Assembly (NCBI RefSeq): GCF_001678665.1
Contig: NZ_LZRP01000004.1
Coordinates: forward strand, 1-64,000
DNA from: Erythrobacter sp. QSSC1-22B
Lineage (GTDB): Bacteria > Pseudomonadota > Alphaproteobacteria > Sphingomonadales > Sphingomonadaceae
Direction: 5' to 3'
Length of the DNA: 64,000 bases
Below the pieces are notes generated by a model. It was not told where the DNA came from, searched no databases, and saw only the letters and a program-made list of their open reading frames with translations. A program made the translations under genes and the position numbers. Of the stretch, positions 19,695 to 28,235 are shown piece by piece (within the stretch, counting starts at the first letter, position 1; every line of letters starts with the position of its first letter).

Positions 19695-20093
19695 TCACTG
19701 TTGCGGCGGAAAGCGCTCGAATTTGGGCAGGCGATGCGCTTCAGCCATCCACGAAAGCCGCTCTGCAGTCTGAATATGCGCCTGCGCCGGGAGCTCATTC
19801 GGTTCGTCGAGCGTGGCGGACTGCACATCGACCAGCCCGGGAAGCATTTCGGCATTGGTGTAGAACAGACCCGTCCCGCACTGGATGCAAAAATGTCGCC
19901 GTGCGTGCTCGGACGAGGCGTAGGTCGATGGCTCGCCAGAGAGCGCAAGTTGCTCCTGCGCCATCATCGCCCAGCCGACCATCGCTGCGCCCGCGGTCCG
20001 GCGGCAGTCCACACAGTGGCATAGCGAATGGTTGAGCGGCTCGCCGGAAATTTCATAGCGAATCGCGCCGCAATGGCATCCCCCGGTCAGCAC
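19695..20093 (-). CDS. GFA family (glutathione-dependent formaldehyde-activating-like) zinc protein
   Basis: 132 residues with the full cysteine set of the GFA fold: C6 and C8 (GGCHCGA), C25, C27 and C30 (CHCVDCRR), and C69 and C72 (CIQCG). These bind two zinc ions. Family members include formaldehyde-glutathione-related proteins and centromere protein V-like proteins, but most, including this one, have no proven reaction. The start is a GTG at 20093 with GAGGAGG 7 bp upstream; the longer open frame to 20165 lacks family similarity and runs into a terminator hairpin. Confidence 0.85.
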   Translation of the reverse strand: MLTGGCHCGAIRYEISGEPLNHSLCHCVDCRRTAGAAMVGWAMMAQEQLALSGEPSTYASSEHARRHFCIQCGTGLFYTNAEMLPGLVDVQSATLDEPNELPAQAHIQTAERLSWMAEAHRLPKFERFPPQQ

Positions 20094-20151
20094 GATCGAC
20101 CCTCCTCGATGGTTCAGCCGCAGGTATGCACATGCGCAGGGCAATAGAAAA

Positions 20152-20185
20152 GGGCGGCACCGCATGCGCGGTGCCGCCCTTTTTC
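20152..20185 (-). terminator. Intrinsic terminator after the 20.2-20.8 kb gene
   Basis: GGGCGGCACCGC (20152-20163) and GCGGTGCCGCCC (20168-20179) form a perfect 12-bp stem with a 4-base loop. On the minus strand it is followed by TTTTCTATT. A T-run on the other side means it could also work on the plus strand. Confidence 0.85.
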
Positions 20186-20202
20186 TTACGTGTCACGCAA
20201 GC

Positions 20203-20799
20203 TTACATTTCGCTGGCAGGTTGACCCGGCCAATAGTCCAAAGGCCGGGCGACGCCAGGGCCCCGCTTGCCCGCTTCCCATGCGTTGATGCAATTGTCCT
20301 GTTCGTTCGCAGAACAGATCGGCACTTCACCGGTGGGGGGGCCTTGATCGCCCGGAGTAGCTTGAACCCGCTCTGTACTCCGGTACTGGATATTCCCCGA
20401 CATGGCGGTTGCCGCTCGTGGTGCCGTGGTGGTTCGAGCGCTCGAAGCGGCCTGGGTGGCCGGCATCGTGGTCGCGCCGGTCATTTGGTTCATGATTGCG
20501 GTCCAGGCGGCAGCGCGCTGCTGCGGCGCCAGCCCCTCAATCTGCACACGCTGCTCGTCGGTGAGTACCCACCAGCCGCGCGTCTGGTCTTCGTTCAAAG
20601 TCCAGTAGTATTCCTGAACGTTGATTGGCCAACGCGTGTAGGCGATCCGCTGATCGTCTTCCCAGCTCATGAACATCTGCTGCTGGGCCGGGCTCATATT
20701 GTATGCTCCGGCATCCATGTCCTGAGCCATATCTTGGGCCATCGCAGGAGCGGCAGAGAATGCCAGCGCAGCCGCGCCGGCGAGAATGAGATTACGCAT
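20203..20799 (-). CDS. Small exported protein of unknown function
   Basis: 198 residues. Residues 1-22 are a clear signal peptide ending AMA. The mature protein has Met/Gln-rich AQDMAQDMDAGAYNMSPAQQQMF, then a Trp/Tyr-rich segment (WPINVQEYYWTL and TRGWWVL) followed by LTDEQRVQIEGL, a spacer of Ala/Thr, and a C-terminal part with two cysteines (ICSANEQDNC). I recognise no domain. The ATG at 20799 has GGAG upstream and sits at the start of the signal peptide; a terminator follows the stop. It probably belongs to a sphingomonad-restricted family, which is inference. Confidence 0.75.
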   Translation of the reverse strand: MRNLILAGAAALAFSAAPAMAQDMAQDMDAGAYNMSPAQQQMFMSWEDDQRIAYTRWPINVQEYYWTLNEDQTRGWWVLTDEQRVQIEGLAPQQRAAAWTAIMNQMTGATTMPATQAASSARTTTAPRAATAMSGNIQYRSTERVQATPGDQGPPTGEVPICSANEQDNCINAWEAGKRGPGVARPLDYWPGQPASEM

Positions 20800-20907
20800 A
20801 GGACTGTCTCCAAATCTGTTACTGTCCCATTCTCTACGCTGAACAAGTGCAAGGGTTCCGTGGCTCTTGCTTCCGTGGCGGCCGTTCCCTACCTGTTCGC
20901 CCAGATC

Positions 20908-23217
20908 ATGACTTCGCACGAAACCTCTCCGCCGCCCGCCAGCCCCGGCGCGCTGCCCGCCTATGCGCAAAATCTCAATGGGCCGCAGAAGGATGCGGTG
21001 CTGACCACCGAAGGCCCGGTGCTGATGCTGGCGGGCGCCGGGACCGGCAAGACCGCCGCGCTGACGGCGCGGCTGGCGCATCTGATCGCCACAAGGCGCG
21101 CCTGGCCGAGCGAGATTCTCTGCGTCACCTTCACCAACAAGGCCGCGCGCGAGATGCGCGAACGGGTCGGCAGGCACATCGGCGATGCGGTCGAGGGGAT
21201 GCCGTGGCTGGGCACCTTCCACTCGATCGGCGCCAAGATGCTGCGCCGCCATGCCGAACTGGTCGGATTGCAGAGCAATTACACCATCATCGATACCGAC
21301 GATCAGCTGCGGCTGCTCAAGCAGCTGATCCGCGAGGCCGAACTCGACGAAAAACGCTGGCCGCCGCGCCAGCTCGCCAGCCTGCTCGATCGCTGGAAAA
21401 ACCGCGGGCTCAACCCCGGCGATCTCGATGCGGTCGAGAACGAGACCTATGCCAACGGTCGCGGGAAGGAGTTCTACGCGCTCTATCAGGCGCGGTTGAA
21501 GACGCTCAACGCCTGCGATTTCGGCGACCTGCTGCTGCACATGCTCAACATATTGCGCCGCCACCGCGATGTGCTTGAGCAGTATCAGCGGCGCTTCAAA
21601 TACATCCTGGTCGACGAATATCAGGACACCAATCAGGTCCAGTATCTGTGGCTCCGTTTGCTGGCGCAGCAGCGCCGCAACATCTGCGTGGTGGGCGACG
21701 ACGACCAGTCGATCTATTCGTGGCGCGGCGCCGAGGTCGCGAACATCCTCAAGTTCGAGAAGGATTTCCCCGGCGCGGCGGTGATCAAGCTGGAGCAGAA
21801 CTATCGCTCCACACCGCAGATCCTTGCCGCCGCATCCGGGTTGATCGATGCCAACAGCCAGCGGCTGGGCAAGACGCTATGGACCGATTTGCCTCCAGGC
21901 GACAAGATCAAAGCCATCGGGGTCTGGGACGGGCCCGAGGAAGCCCGGCGGCTGGGCGAGGATATCGAACGCCTCGAACGCGAGGGCGCCTCGCTCGACG
22001 AAGTGGCGATCCTGGTCCGCGCGCAATACCAGACCCGCGAGATCGAGGACCGTTTCATCCAGATCGGCCTCGGCTACCGCATCATCGGTGGGTTCCGCTT
22101 CTACGAACGCGCCGAAATTCGCGACGCTCTCGCCTATCTCCGCGTGATCGAGCAACCGGCGGACGATCTCGCCTTCGAGCGTATCTACAACCAGCCCAAA
22201 CGCGGGCTTGGAGCGAAGACGCTCGAAGCCATGCGGCGCCACGCGAAACGCACGGGCATGCCGCTCGCCGCCGCCTCGATCGACCTGTGCGACAGCGATG
22301 AGCTTCCCGCCCGCGCCCGCAATTCCCTCAAGGGCATGCTCCAGCAGTTCCTGCTGTGGCGTGAGGGCGCGCACAAGGAGTCCTCGGCCAATCTGCTGCG
22401 CCGGGTCGTGACCGAGAGCGGTTACGAGGACATGCTGCAGAAGGATCGCGGCCCGGAAAGCGCGGGGCGGCTGGAGAACCTCTCGGAGCTTGCTCGGGCG
22501 ATGGAGGATTACGACACGCTCACCGATTTCCTCGAGCATGTGAGCCTCGTGATGGAAAACGACAGGCGCGACCAGGGCGAAAAGGTGACCATCATGACGA
22601 TGCACGCCGCCAAGGGCCTCGAGTTCGATCATGTCTTCCTGCCCGGCTGGGAGGAAGGCGTCTTCCCGAGCCAGCGCTCGCTCGACGAAGGCGGTCTCGC
22701 CAGCCTCGAGGAAGAGCGCCGGCTGGCCTATGTCGCGATCACCCGCGCCAAGCGCCGCTGCACCATCCTCCACGCCGCCAACCGGCGGATCTACGGGCAG
22801 TGGACCAGTTCGATCCCCAGCCGCTTCATCGAGGAATTGCCCGCCGAGCATGTCGAGCAGGAAACCACTCTCGCGGGCGGGGCCTCGCTATGGCGCGCCA
22901 ACTGGAGCGAGCAGGAGGATCCCTTCGCCCATGTCTCGACCGCCCGCCCCGACAAATCGGCGACGCGCGGGCCCGGCTGGCAGCGGGCCTTGGCGACGGG
23001 CTATGACGGCAAGCCGGTCAGGATCGCGGAGAGCAAGCGCAGCGCCGCCAGCTTCGCCGCCAAACCACGCAGCGACATCGCCATCGGCGCGCGCGTCTTC
23101 CACGACAAATTCGGTTACGGGAACGTGGCCGGTCAGGACGGCAACAAGCTTGAGATCGCGTTCGAGAAGGCAGGCACCAAGCGGGTGCTCGACAGCTTCG
23201 TCAAGCTGGCCGAGTAA
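20908..23217 (+). CDS. uvrD: UvrD/PcrA-type superfamily 1 DNA helicase
   Basis: 769 residues. ATP-dependent 3'-5' helicase for nucleotide-excision and mismatch repair. Walker A AGAGTGKT is at 42-49, motif Ia region TFTNKAAREMRERV follows, Walker B DEYQDTN is near 234-240, then DDDQSIYSWRGA, QNYRST and the C-terminal motifs TMHAAKGLEFDHVF and VAITRAKRR. The C-terminal region ends with a Tudor-like KFGYGNVAG segment typical of UvrD/PcrA. The ATG at 20908 gives a normal N-terminus; no strong Shine-Dalgarno is visible and the frame is open upstream, so the start could be slightly earlier. Confidence 0.92.
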   Translation: MTSHETSPPPASPGALPAYAQNLNGPQKDAVLTTEGPVLMLAGAGTGKTAALTARLAHLIATRRAWPSEILCVTFTNKAAREMRERVGRHIGDAVEGMPWLGTFHSIGAKMLRRHAELVGLQSNYTIIDTDDQLRLLKQLIREAELDEKRWPPRQLASLLDRWKNRGLNPGDLDAVENETYANGRGKEFYALYQARLKTLNACDFGDLLLHMLNILRRHRDVLEQYQRRFKYILVDEYQDTNQVQYLWLRLLAQQRRNICVVGDDDQSIYSWRGAEVANILKFEKDFPGAAVIKLEQNYRSTPQILAAASGLIDANSQRLGKTLWTDLPPGDKIKAIGVWDGPEEARRLGEDIERLEREGASLDEVAILVRAQYQTREIEDRFIQIGLGYRIIGGFRFYERAEIRDALAYLRVIEQPADDLAFERIYNQPKRGLGAKTLEAMRRHAKRTGMPLAAASIDLCDSDELPARARNSLKGMLQQFLLWREGAHKESSANLLRRVVTESGYEDMLQKDRGPESAGRLENLSELARAMEDYDTLTDFLEHVSLVMENDRRDQGEKVTIMTMHAAKGLEFDHVFLPGWEEGVFPSQRSLDEGGLASLEEERRLAYVAITRAKRRCTILHAANRRIYGQWTSSIPSRFIEELPAEHVEQETTLAGGASLWRANWSEQEDPFAHVSTARPDKSATRGPGWQRALATGYDGKPVRIAESKRSAASFAAKPRSDIAIGARVFHDKFGYGNVAGQDGNKLEIAFEKAGTKRVLDSFVKLAE

Positions 23218-23245
23218 CAGGGCTAGCGGTCAGCGCGGCTGGCGC

Positions 23246-24763
23246 TCAGCGGAAACCCACACCGAGGAAATCGGGACGAGGGCCGTTCCATTCGCCGTCG
23301 GCGGCCGGTTCGTCCTTGCGCTCGCGGGATGCCGGCTTTGCGGCTACCTTGGGCTCATCCCTGGGCGCGCGCGGGGCACGTTCGCGCCGCGGCTTGGCGG
23401 GACGTTCCTTGCGGGGCTCGACCTGCGCGGCGATCGGCTCTGGCTCGTTTTCAGACGGAGCTTCCTGCGGAGCTTCCTGACGGGGAGCCTCGGCTCCGGC
23501 GCGCGGCTTGCGCGCCCGCCGCGGCTTTTCCCCGGCAGGCTTGTCGTCGGCAGGCTTGTCTTCGGCTGCGGTCTTCGCAGCAGGCTTGTCGGCCGCCGGC
23601 TTCTCGCCGGTCTGCTTGGGCGCGCTGCCCTTGAGTGCGACCCGGACGTCGTCCTTGCCGAACACCGGGATCTTGTGACCGGTCAGTTTCTCGACATTGT
23701 CGATCGCCTCGGCGTCATCGTCGGTGACGAAGGTGAAGGCCCGTCCCTTGGCACCCGCCCGCCCGGTGCGACCGATACGGTGGACGTAATCGTCGGGATG
23801 CCACGGCGTGTCGTAGTTGAAGATGTGGCTGACACCCTTGATGTCGAGCCCGCGTGCCGCGACATCGCTGGCGACGAGGATGTTGATATCGCCCGACTTG
23901 AACCGGTCGAGTTCCTGAATCCGGGTCGACTGGTCGATATCGCCGTGGATTTCGCCACTGGAGAAACCTTCGCGCTGCAGATGCTTGTTGAGCTCGCGCA
24001 CCGTGGTCTTGCGGTTGGAAAACACGATCGCGGTTTCGACATGATCGTTGCGGAGCAGCCATTCCAGCGTCTCGCGCTTCTTGCGCGCCGACACCTGGAT
24101 CTTGAAGGCGGTGATGTCCTTGTTGGTGGACGCCGCGCGACTGACCTCGATCCGCTTGGGATTGTTCATGAATTTCTTCGAGAGCTTCTCGATCGGCGGC
24201 GGCATTGTGGCCGAGAACAGCATCGTCTGGCGCTGCTCGGGCAGCTTGGAACAGATGAACTCGATATCGGGAATGAACCCCATGTCGAGCATCCGATCGG
24301 CCTCGTCGATGACCAGCAATTCGCAGCCGTTGAGCAGGATCTTGCCGCGCTCGAACAGGTCCATCAATCGGCCCGGAGTCGCGATCAGCACATCCACGCC
24401 CTCGTTGAGGGCCTTGATCTGGTCGCCCATCTGCACGCCGCCGATCAGCAGCGCGAGCTTGAGATCGTGGTTCTTGCCGTATTTCTCGAAATTCTCAGCA
24501 ACCTGCGCCGCGAGTTCGCGCGTGGGTGCGAGAATCAGCGAACGCGGCATCAGCGCCCGGCGCCGACCGCTCGCCATGATGTCGATCATCGGCAGGACGA
24601 AGCTGGCGGTCTTGCCGGTGCCGGTCTGAGCGATACCGACGATGTCCTTCATCATCAGGATCGGCGGAATCGCTTGGGCCTGGATGTCGGTGGGTACGGT
24701 ATAGCCAGCGGATTCCACCGCTTTCAGCAAGGTCGGGGAGAGGCCGAGGTCGGCAAAGGTCAT
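23246..24763 (-). CDS. DEAD-box RNA helicase (RhlE-like)
   Basis: 505 residues. Q-motif GYTVPTDIQ near 20, Walker A AQTGTGKT at 45-52, DEAD at 153-156, SAT at 184-186, and HRIGRTGRAG near 335 give a complete helicase core of about 380 residues. A C-terminal tail of about 125 residues is low-complexity, rich in Lys/Pro/Ala/Glu repeats (PAADKPAAK-type) and then Arg-rich, likely for RNA binding. Such RhlE-like proteins act in ribosome assembly and RNA decay and often matter at low temperature; that role is inferred. Convergent with uvrD. Confidence 0.9.
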   Translation of the reverse strand: MTFADLGLSPTLLKAVESAGYTVPTDIQAQAIPPILMMKDIVGIAQTGTGKTASFVLPMIDIMASGRRRALMPRSLILAPTRELAAQVAENFEKYGKNHDLKLALLIGGVQMGDQIKALNEGVDVLIATPGRLMDLFERGKILLNGCELLVIDEADRMLDMGFIPDIEFICSKLPEQRQTMLFSATMPPPIEKLSKKFMNNPKRIEVSRAASTNKDITAFKIQVSARKKRETLEWLLRNDHVETAIVFSNRKTTVRELNKHLQREGFSSGEIHGDIDQSTRIQELDRFKSGDINILVASDVAARGLDIKGVSHIFNYDTPWHPDDYVHRIGRTGRAGAKGRAFTFVTDDDAEAIDNVEKLTGHKIPVFGKDDVRVALKGSAPKQTGEKPAADKPAAKTAAEDKPADDKPAGEKPRRARKPRAGAEAPRQEAPQEAPSENEPEPIAAQVEPRKERPAKPRRERAPRAPRDEPKVAAKPASRERKDEPAADGEWNGPRPDFLGVGFR

Positions 24764-24897
24764 GCGGTTTCGCGGAGTCCGATAATGGTCAGGAGTATTG
24801 TGCGCCGAGGCTACAAATGCAGCGCAAGCGCCGCGCCCATCGCCGGAAAGCGCGCCAAAGTCAAGAATTCACGGTGTGGGCCGATGGCAAATCGTGG

Positions 24898-25485
24898 CTA
24901 TTCGATTACTCTGACCAATTGGCTCAGCCGCGCCACTTCGCACTTCGCGCCGCTGCGGGCGTGCAACTGGTCGCGATCGACGCAAAGCTGCCCGTCCCGG
25001 CTGTTTTCCATGTAGAAGCCCGAATAGAAGTCCCGAGCCGAACAAGCTTTTTCCAGCGTGGCGGAAATCAGCCGCCGGTCGCGCAGGAACAGCAGCAGAC
25101 GATTGCTGCCTTCGGCATGGACGCCGGCGATGCTCTGCACCGGCAGGCAATCGCCGATGGGGCGTTCCAGATAGCGCGGCTGCGAACCGCGCGGTGCCAG
25201 GCTGGTCACCAGATTCTCGCGCACCGGACCGGGCCGCGGGGCGATCCGGACGGTCACCCGCCGTTCGATCCGCACCTGTTCGAAAACCGGGGGCTGCTGC
25301 GGCGCAAGAAAAGGCAGATAGGCGGCGGGCAGCAGGCGTATCGCCCGGCCCTGCGAGAGGCTCGTCAAAGCTGCCTCTTCGGTCAGACGCACGCGCTGAT
25401 CCTCCAGCGCATCCGGATGAAACGGAGCGCTCGCGACGGGAAACACCAGCCCGAAAGACGCGAGGATGACGGCAAGCGAATTCAT
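24898..25485 (-). CDS. Exported protein of unknown function
   Basis: 195 residues with a signal peptide (about 1-19, ending VASA). The mature part is basic and mixed alpha/beta with three cysteines (in IGDCLPV, EKACSAR and GQLCVDR) and GAKCEV near the end. No domain is recognised. Coding is supported by the well-placed signal peptide, by the lack of a better frame on either strand, and by the gene's fit between neighbours. It is divergent from the FAD-linked dehydrogenase across 153 bp. Confidence 0.65.
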   Translation of the reverse strand: MNSLAVILASFGLVFPVASAPFHPDALEDQRVRLTEEAALTSLSQGRAIRLLPAAYLPFLAPQQPPVFEQVRIERRVTVRIAPRPGPVRENLVTSLAPRGSQPRYLERPIGDCLPVQSIAGVHAEGSNRLLLFLRDRRLISATLEKACSARDFYSGFYMENSRDGQLCVDRDQLHARSGAKCEVARLSQLVRVIE

Positions 25486-25638
25486 TGCGTAATCGGACTA
25501 TGCTCCCTGACCACGCCGGTTGCGGCGCGGTCGATGAAACCCGCTGCTGGCCTTCCCTGCTTGAATAGCGGCTTAATCCCTCACTGGCCTTTGACAAGTG
25601 CGGGGACAAATGGTGGCGGGCAAACCCGCGGATGTGGC

Positions 25639-27111
25639 ATGAGAGCCACCATGGCTGCCGAACCCGAAGCGAATCGCCCCTTTCTTGCTGCCATCGCCGA
25701 GCTGCTGGGCGAACGCGGCTTCACCCGCGATCCCGAACTGGTGGAGCCGTGGCTGACCGACTGGCGCGGCCGCTACACGGGTGCCGCCATCGGCCTTGCG
25801 TCTCCGCGCAACACTGGAGAGGTGAGCGCGCTGGTGAAATTGTGCGCCGCGCATCGGGTGCCGATCGTCGCGCAGGGCGGCAACAGCGGCATGTCGGGCG
25901 GCGCGACGCCAGACCGAAGCGGCGGTGCCCTGCTGCTGAGCCTTCGGCGGATGGATGCCATCCGCACATTCGACACCGCTGGTAGGGAGATCGTCTGCGA
26001 GGCGGGCGTCATCCTCCAGGACCTGCACGACGCCGCCGCGGCGGAGCGCCTGCGGTTTCCACTGACGCTGGGCGGCAAGGGCTCGGCGACGATCGGAGGT
26101 CTGGTATCCACCAATGCCGGCGGGACTCAGGTGCTGCGCCATGGCACGATGCGCGCGCAAGTTCTGGGGCTGGAAGCCGTGCTCGCCGATGGCAGCATTT
26201 TCGATTCGCTGACCCCGCTCAAAAAGGACAATCGCGGTTTCGATCTCAAACAATTGCTGATCGGTTCCGAAGGGACGCTGGGGATCGTGACCGCGGCCAG
26301 TCTGCGGCTGCTGCCCGAGACCGGCGGCCGGCTGGTTATCTGGGCCGGACTGTCGTCGATTGCCCAGGCGCGACAATTGCTGCTTCTCGCTCAGAAAGAA
26401 GCGGGTGAGTTTCTGGAGGGCTTCGAAGTGATCCCCGCCCATTCGCTCGCCGCGGTGCTCGATCATTTGCCCGACGCTCGCGCGCCGCTGCAGGGCGAGC
26501 ATGCCTGGCATGCGCTGATCGAGCTGGTTGCCGAAGCCGGTGAGGCCGAGCGCTTGCAACCGCTGGCGGAAAGCGTGCTCGATCAGGCGCTCGGTCTCGG
26601 ATCGATCGAGGACGCCACCATCGCCGCCAGCGAAACCCAGGCCGAAGCGTTCTGGCTCTTGCGCGATTCGATATCGCCGGCCGAACGCGCGATCGGCCCG
26701 GCGATGCAGCACGATATCTCGGTGCCGGTGGCGAGCATGGCCGACTTCGTCGCAGCAACCATCCCACAGGTCGAAGCGCGCTTTCCTGGCACCAGCGCGA
26801 TCGCCTTCGGCCATCTCGGCGACGGCAATGTGCATTATCACGTCCTCGCCCCACCCGGTGCCGTGCGCGGCGAGTGGGAACGTGATCAGGGCCAGGCGAT
26901 CAGCGGTTTCGTCCACGACCTCGTCACCCGATGGGGTGGATCGATCAGCGCCGAGCACGGGATCGGCCAGGTCAAGGTAGAAGAGCTGGAGCGGCTGGGC
27001 GATCCGGTGGCGCTCGCGATGATGCGTGCGGTCAAGCAAGCGCTCGACCCCCACGGCCTCCTCAATCCGGGCAAGCTGGTCCGGGTTGCACGCGCGAACG
27101 GCAACGCCTAA
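25639..27111 (+). CDS. FAD-linked D-2-hydroxyacid dehydrogenase (D-2HGDH / D-lactate family)
   Basis: About 490 residues of the VAO/GlcD family. The FAD-binding PCMH domain carries GGNSGMSGGATPD near residue 80 and GGKGSATIGGLVSTNAGG near 150; the C-terminal FAD-oxidase domain has HLGDGNVHYHV and the conserved SAEHGIGQVK. It oxidises a D-2-hydroxyacid such as D-2-hydroxyglutarate or D-lactate and passes electrons to a carrier; the exact acid is not decidable. D-2-hydroxyglutarate is plausible because 3-phosphoglycerate dehydrogenase side activity makes it. ATG codons at 25639 and 25651 are both possible. The frame is open further upstream but that part has no family similarity. Confidence 0.87.
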   Translation: MRATMAAEPEANRPFLAAIAELLGERGFTRDPELVEPWLTDWRGRYTGAAIGLASPRNTGEVSALVKLCAAHRVPIVAQGGNSGMSGGATPDRSGGALLLSLRRMDAIRTFDTAGREIVCEAGVILQDLHDAAAAERLRFPLTLGGKGSATIGGLVSTNAGGTQVLRHGTMRAQVLGLEAVLADGSIFDSLTPLKKDNRGFDLKQLLIGSEGTLGIVTAASLRLLPETGGRLVIWAGLSSIAQARQLLLLAQKEAGEFLEGFEVIPAHSLAAVLDHLPDARAPLQGEHAWHALIELVAEAGEAERLQPLAESVLDQALGLGSIEDATIAASETQAEAFWLLRDSISPAERAIGPAMQHDISVPVASMADFVAATIPQVEARFPGTSAIAFGHLGDGNVHYHVLAPPGAVRGEWERDQGQAISGFVHDLVTRWGGSISAEHGIGQVKVEELERLGDPVALAMMRAVKQALDPHGLLNPGKLVRVARANGNA

Positions 27112-27127
27112 AGCGCCCTATTTCCAC

Positions 27128-27155
27128 GCGTCTCCCGGATCCGTCCGGGAGACGC
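27128..27155. other. 12-bp perfect hairpin between the dehydrogenase and sapC
   Basis: GCGTCTCCCGGA and TCCGGGAGACGC form a 12-bp stem with loop TCCG. It is not followed by a T-run on either strand, so it is not a typical intrinsic terminator. It may protect the 3' end of the upstream mRNA or attenuate transcription into sapC. Confidence 0.5.
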
Positions 27156-27188
27156 AAACGACATTCCAGCTCGATCCGGAGACGCTTC

Positions 27189-27983
27189 ATGGCCAGCGCG
27201 CCGCAGCCCAGCCTGCCCCTGTTCTACAACGACCTCATGCCGCTCAACAGCCGCGACCACGAGAAATGGCGCACGCGCTCGCTCGACAGCGCGGACTTCA
27301 TGAAGAAGGCGCACGCGATCCCGCTGACGGTGGACGAATTCGTCCAGGCTCAGCGCAATTATCCGATCGTGTTCTCATCCGGCGACAATCCGCTGCCGCT
27401 GGCGCTGATGGGCATGAACGAGGGCGTGAACACCTTCGTCGACGACAAGGGCAAGATCAACGAGCCGGTCTATCTGCCAGCCTATATCCGCCGCTATCCC
27501 TTCATGCTCGCCAAGCTCCAGCAGGACAAGGACGAGCTCTCGCTCTGCTTCGACCCGACCAGCGAGGCCATCGGCGAGTTCGAGGAAGGCGAAGCGCTGT
27601 TCAACGACGAAGGCCAGGCCTCGGACAACACCAAGCGGATCCTCGAATTCTGCGAGCAGTTCGAGCAGTCGGGCCAGCGCACCAAGGCGTTCATCGACGA
27701 GCTCAAGAAGCACGATTTGTTGATGGATGGCGAGATTTCGATCCAGCAGCAGGACAATCCGGACAAGCCCTACATCTATCGCGGCTTCCAGATGGTCAAT
27801 CAGGAGAAGCTGCTCGAAGTTCGCGGCGACCAGCTGCGCACCTGGAACCAGAACGGGCTCCTGCTGCTGATCCATGCCCATATCTTCTCGCTCGACCTGA
27901 TGCGCACGATCTTCTCGCGCCAGGTGCAGCAGGGTACGGCTCCGGCTGCCGCTTCGGCACCCGCCCCGCAGAGCGTCAACTAG
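27189..27983 (+). CDS. SapC family protein
   Basis: 264 residues of the SapC family (PF07277), a group named for a gene near S-layer protein secretion in Campylobacter fetus but with no known reaction. Characteristic segments are LNSRDHEKWR, an HAIPLTVDEF motif, YPFMLAK and the C-terminal GLLLLIHAHIFSLDLMRTIF. No signal peptide or clear membrane helix, so likely cytoplasmic. No S-layer gene is near it here. The ATG at 27189 is the natural start, with GGAG 10 bp upstream. A candidate small RNA lies just downstream. Confidence 0.85.
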   Translation: MASAPQPSLPLFYNDLMPLNSRDHEKWRTRSLDSADFMKKAHAIPLTVDEFVQAQRNYPIVFSSGDNPLPLALMGMNEGVNTFVDDKGKINEPVYLPAYIRRYPFMLAKLQQDKDELSLCFDPTSEAIGEFEEGEALFNDEGQASDNTKRILEFCEQFEQSGQRTKAFIDELKKHDLLMDGEISIQQQDNPDKPYIYRGFQMVNQEKLLEVRGDQLRTWNQNGLLLLIHAHIFSLDLMRTIFSRQVQQGTAPAAASAPAPQSVN

Positions 27984-28110
27984 GCGAGGCTTCGCCCCGC
28001 CCGACACCGGCCCTGGAACGGATGCGACAGGACGGTGCGGGCGTGCGCTGATCGGGCGTCGACTCCCCCGTGCCGACCACTTGAAACGGGCGGGTAGCAC
28101 AGCCATCTTG

Positions 28111-28222
28111 CAGGGAGCCGGGCGGCATCCCCCCTCATAGCTTGCCCGGCCGGGTGCATTGATATGCACCCCCTCCCTGAACCTTTGCCACCTCGTGCAT
28201 TCTTGCGCGAGGTGGTTTTTTC
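28111..28222 (+). ncRNA. Candidate small RNA with C-rich anti-Shine-Dalgarno segments
   Basis: An intergenic stretch folds into three stem-loops: GCCGGGC/GCCCGGC (28117-28123 with 28144-28150) with a loop holding CCCCCCTC; GGGTGCAT/ATGCACCC (28152-28159 with 28164-28171) with a TGAT loop; and a terminator hairpin. A single-stranded CCCTCCCTGAACC lies between the last two. A weak -35-like TTGAAA is at 28081-28086. This architecture is like alphaproteobacterial trans-acting sRNAs that pair with ribosome-binding sites. It could also be the sapC 3' UTR. The 5' end is a guess. Confidence 0.4.
28188..28222 (+). terminator. Intrinsic terminator
   Basis: CCACCTCG (28188-28195) pairs with CGAGGTGG (28208-28215), followed by six Ts and CTT. 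It ends transcription on the plus strand, either the sapC message (stop at 27983) or the candidate small RNA. Confidence 0.85.
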
Positions 28223-28235
28223 TTGGGCGCAGCCC

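Noticed and set aside
28021..28050. Nine-codon open frame (MRQDGAGVR) after sapC as a leader peptide
   Set aside because: No ribosome-binding site and no regulated gene downstream on the same strand.
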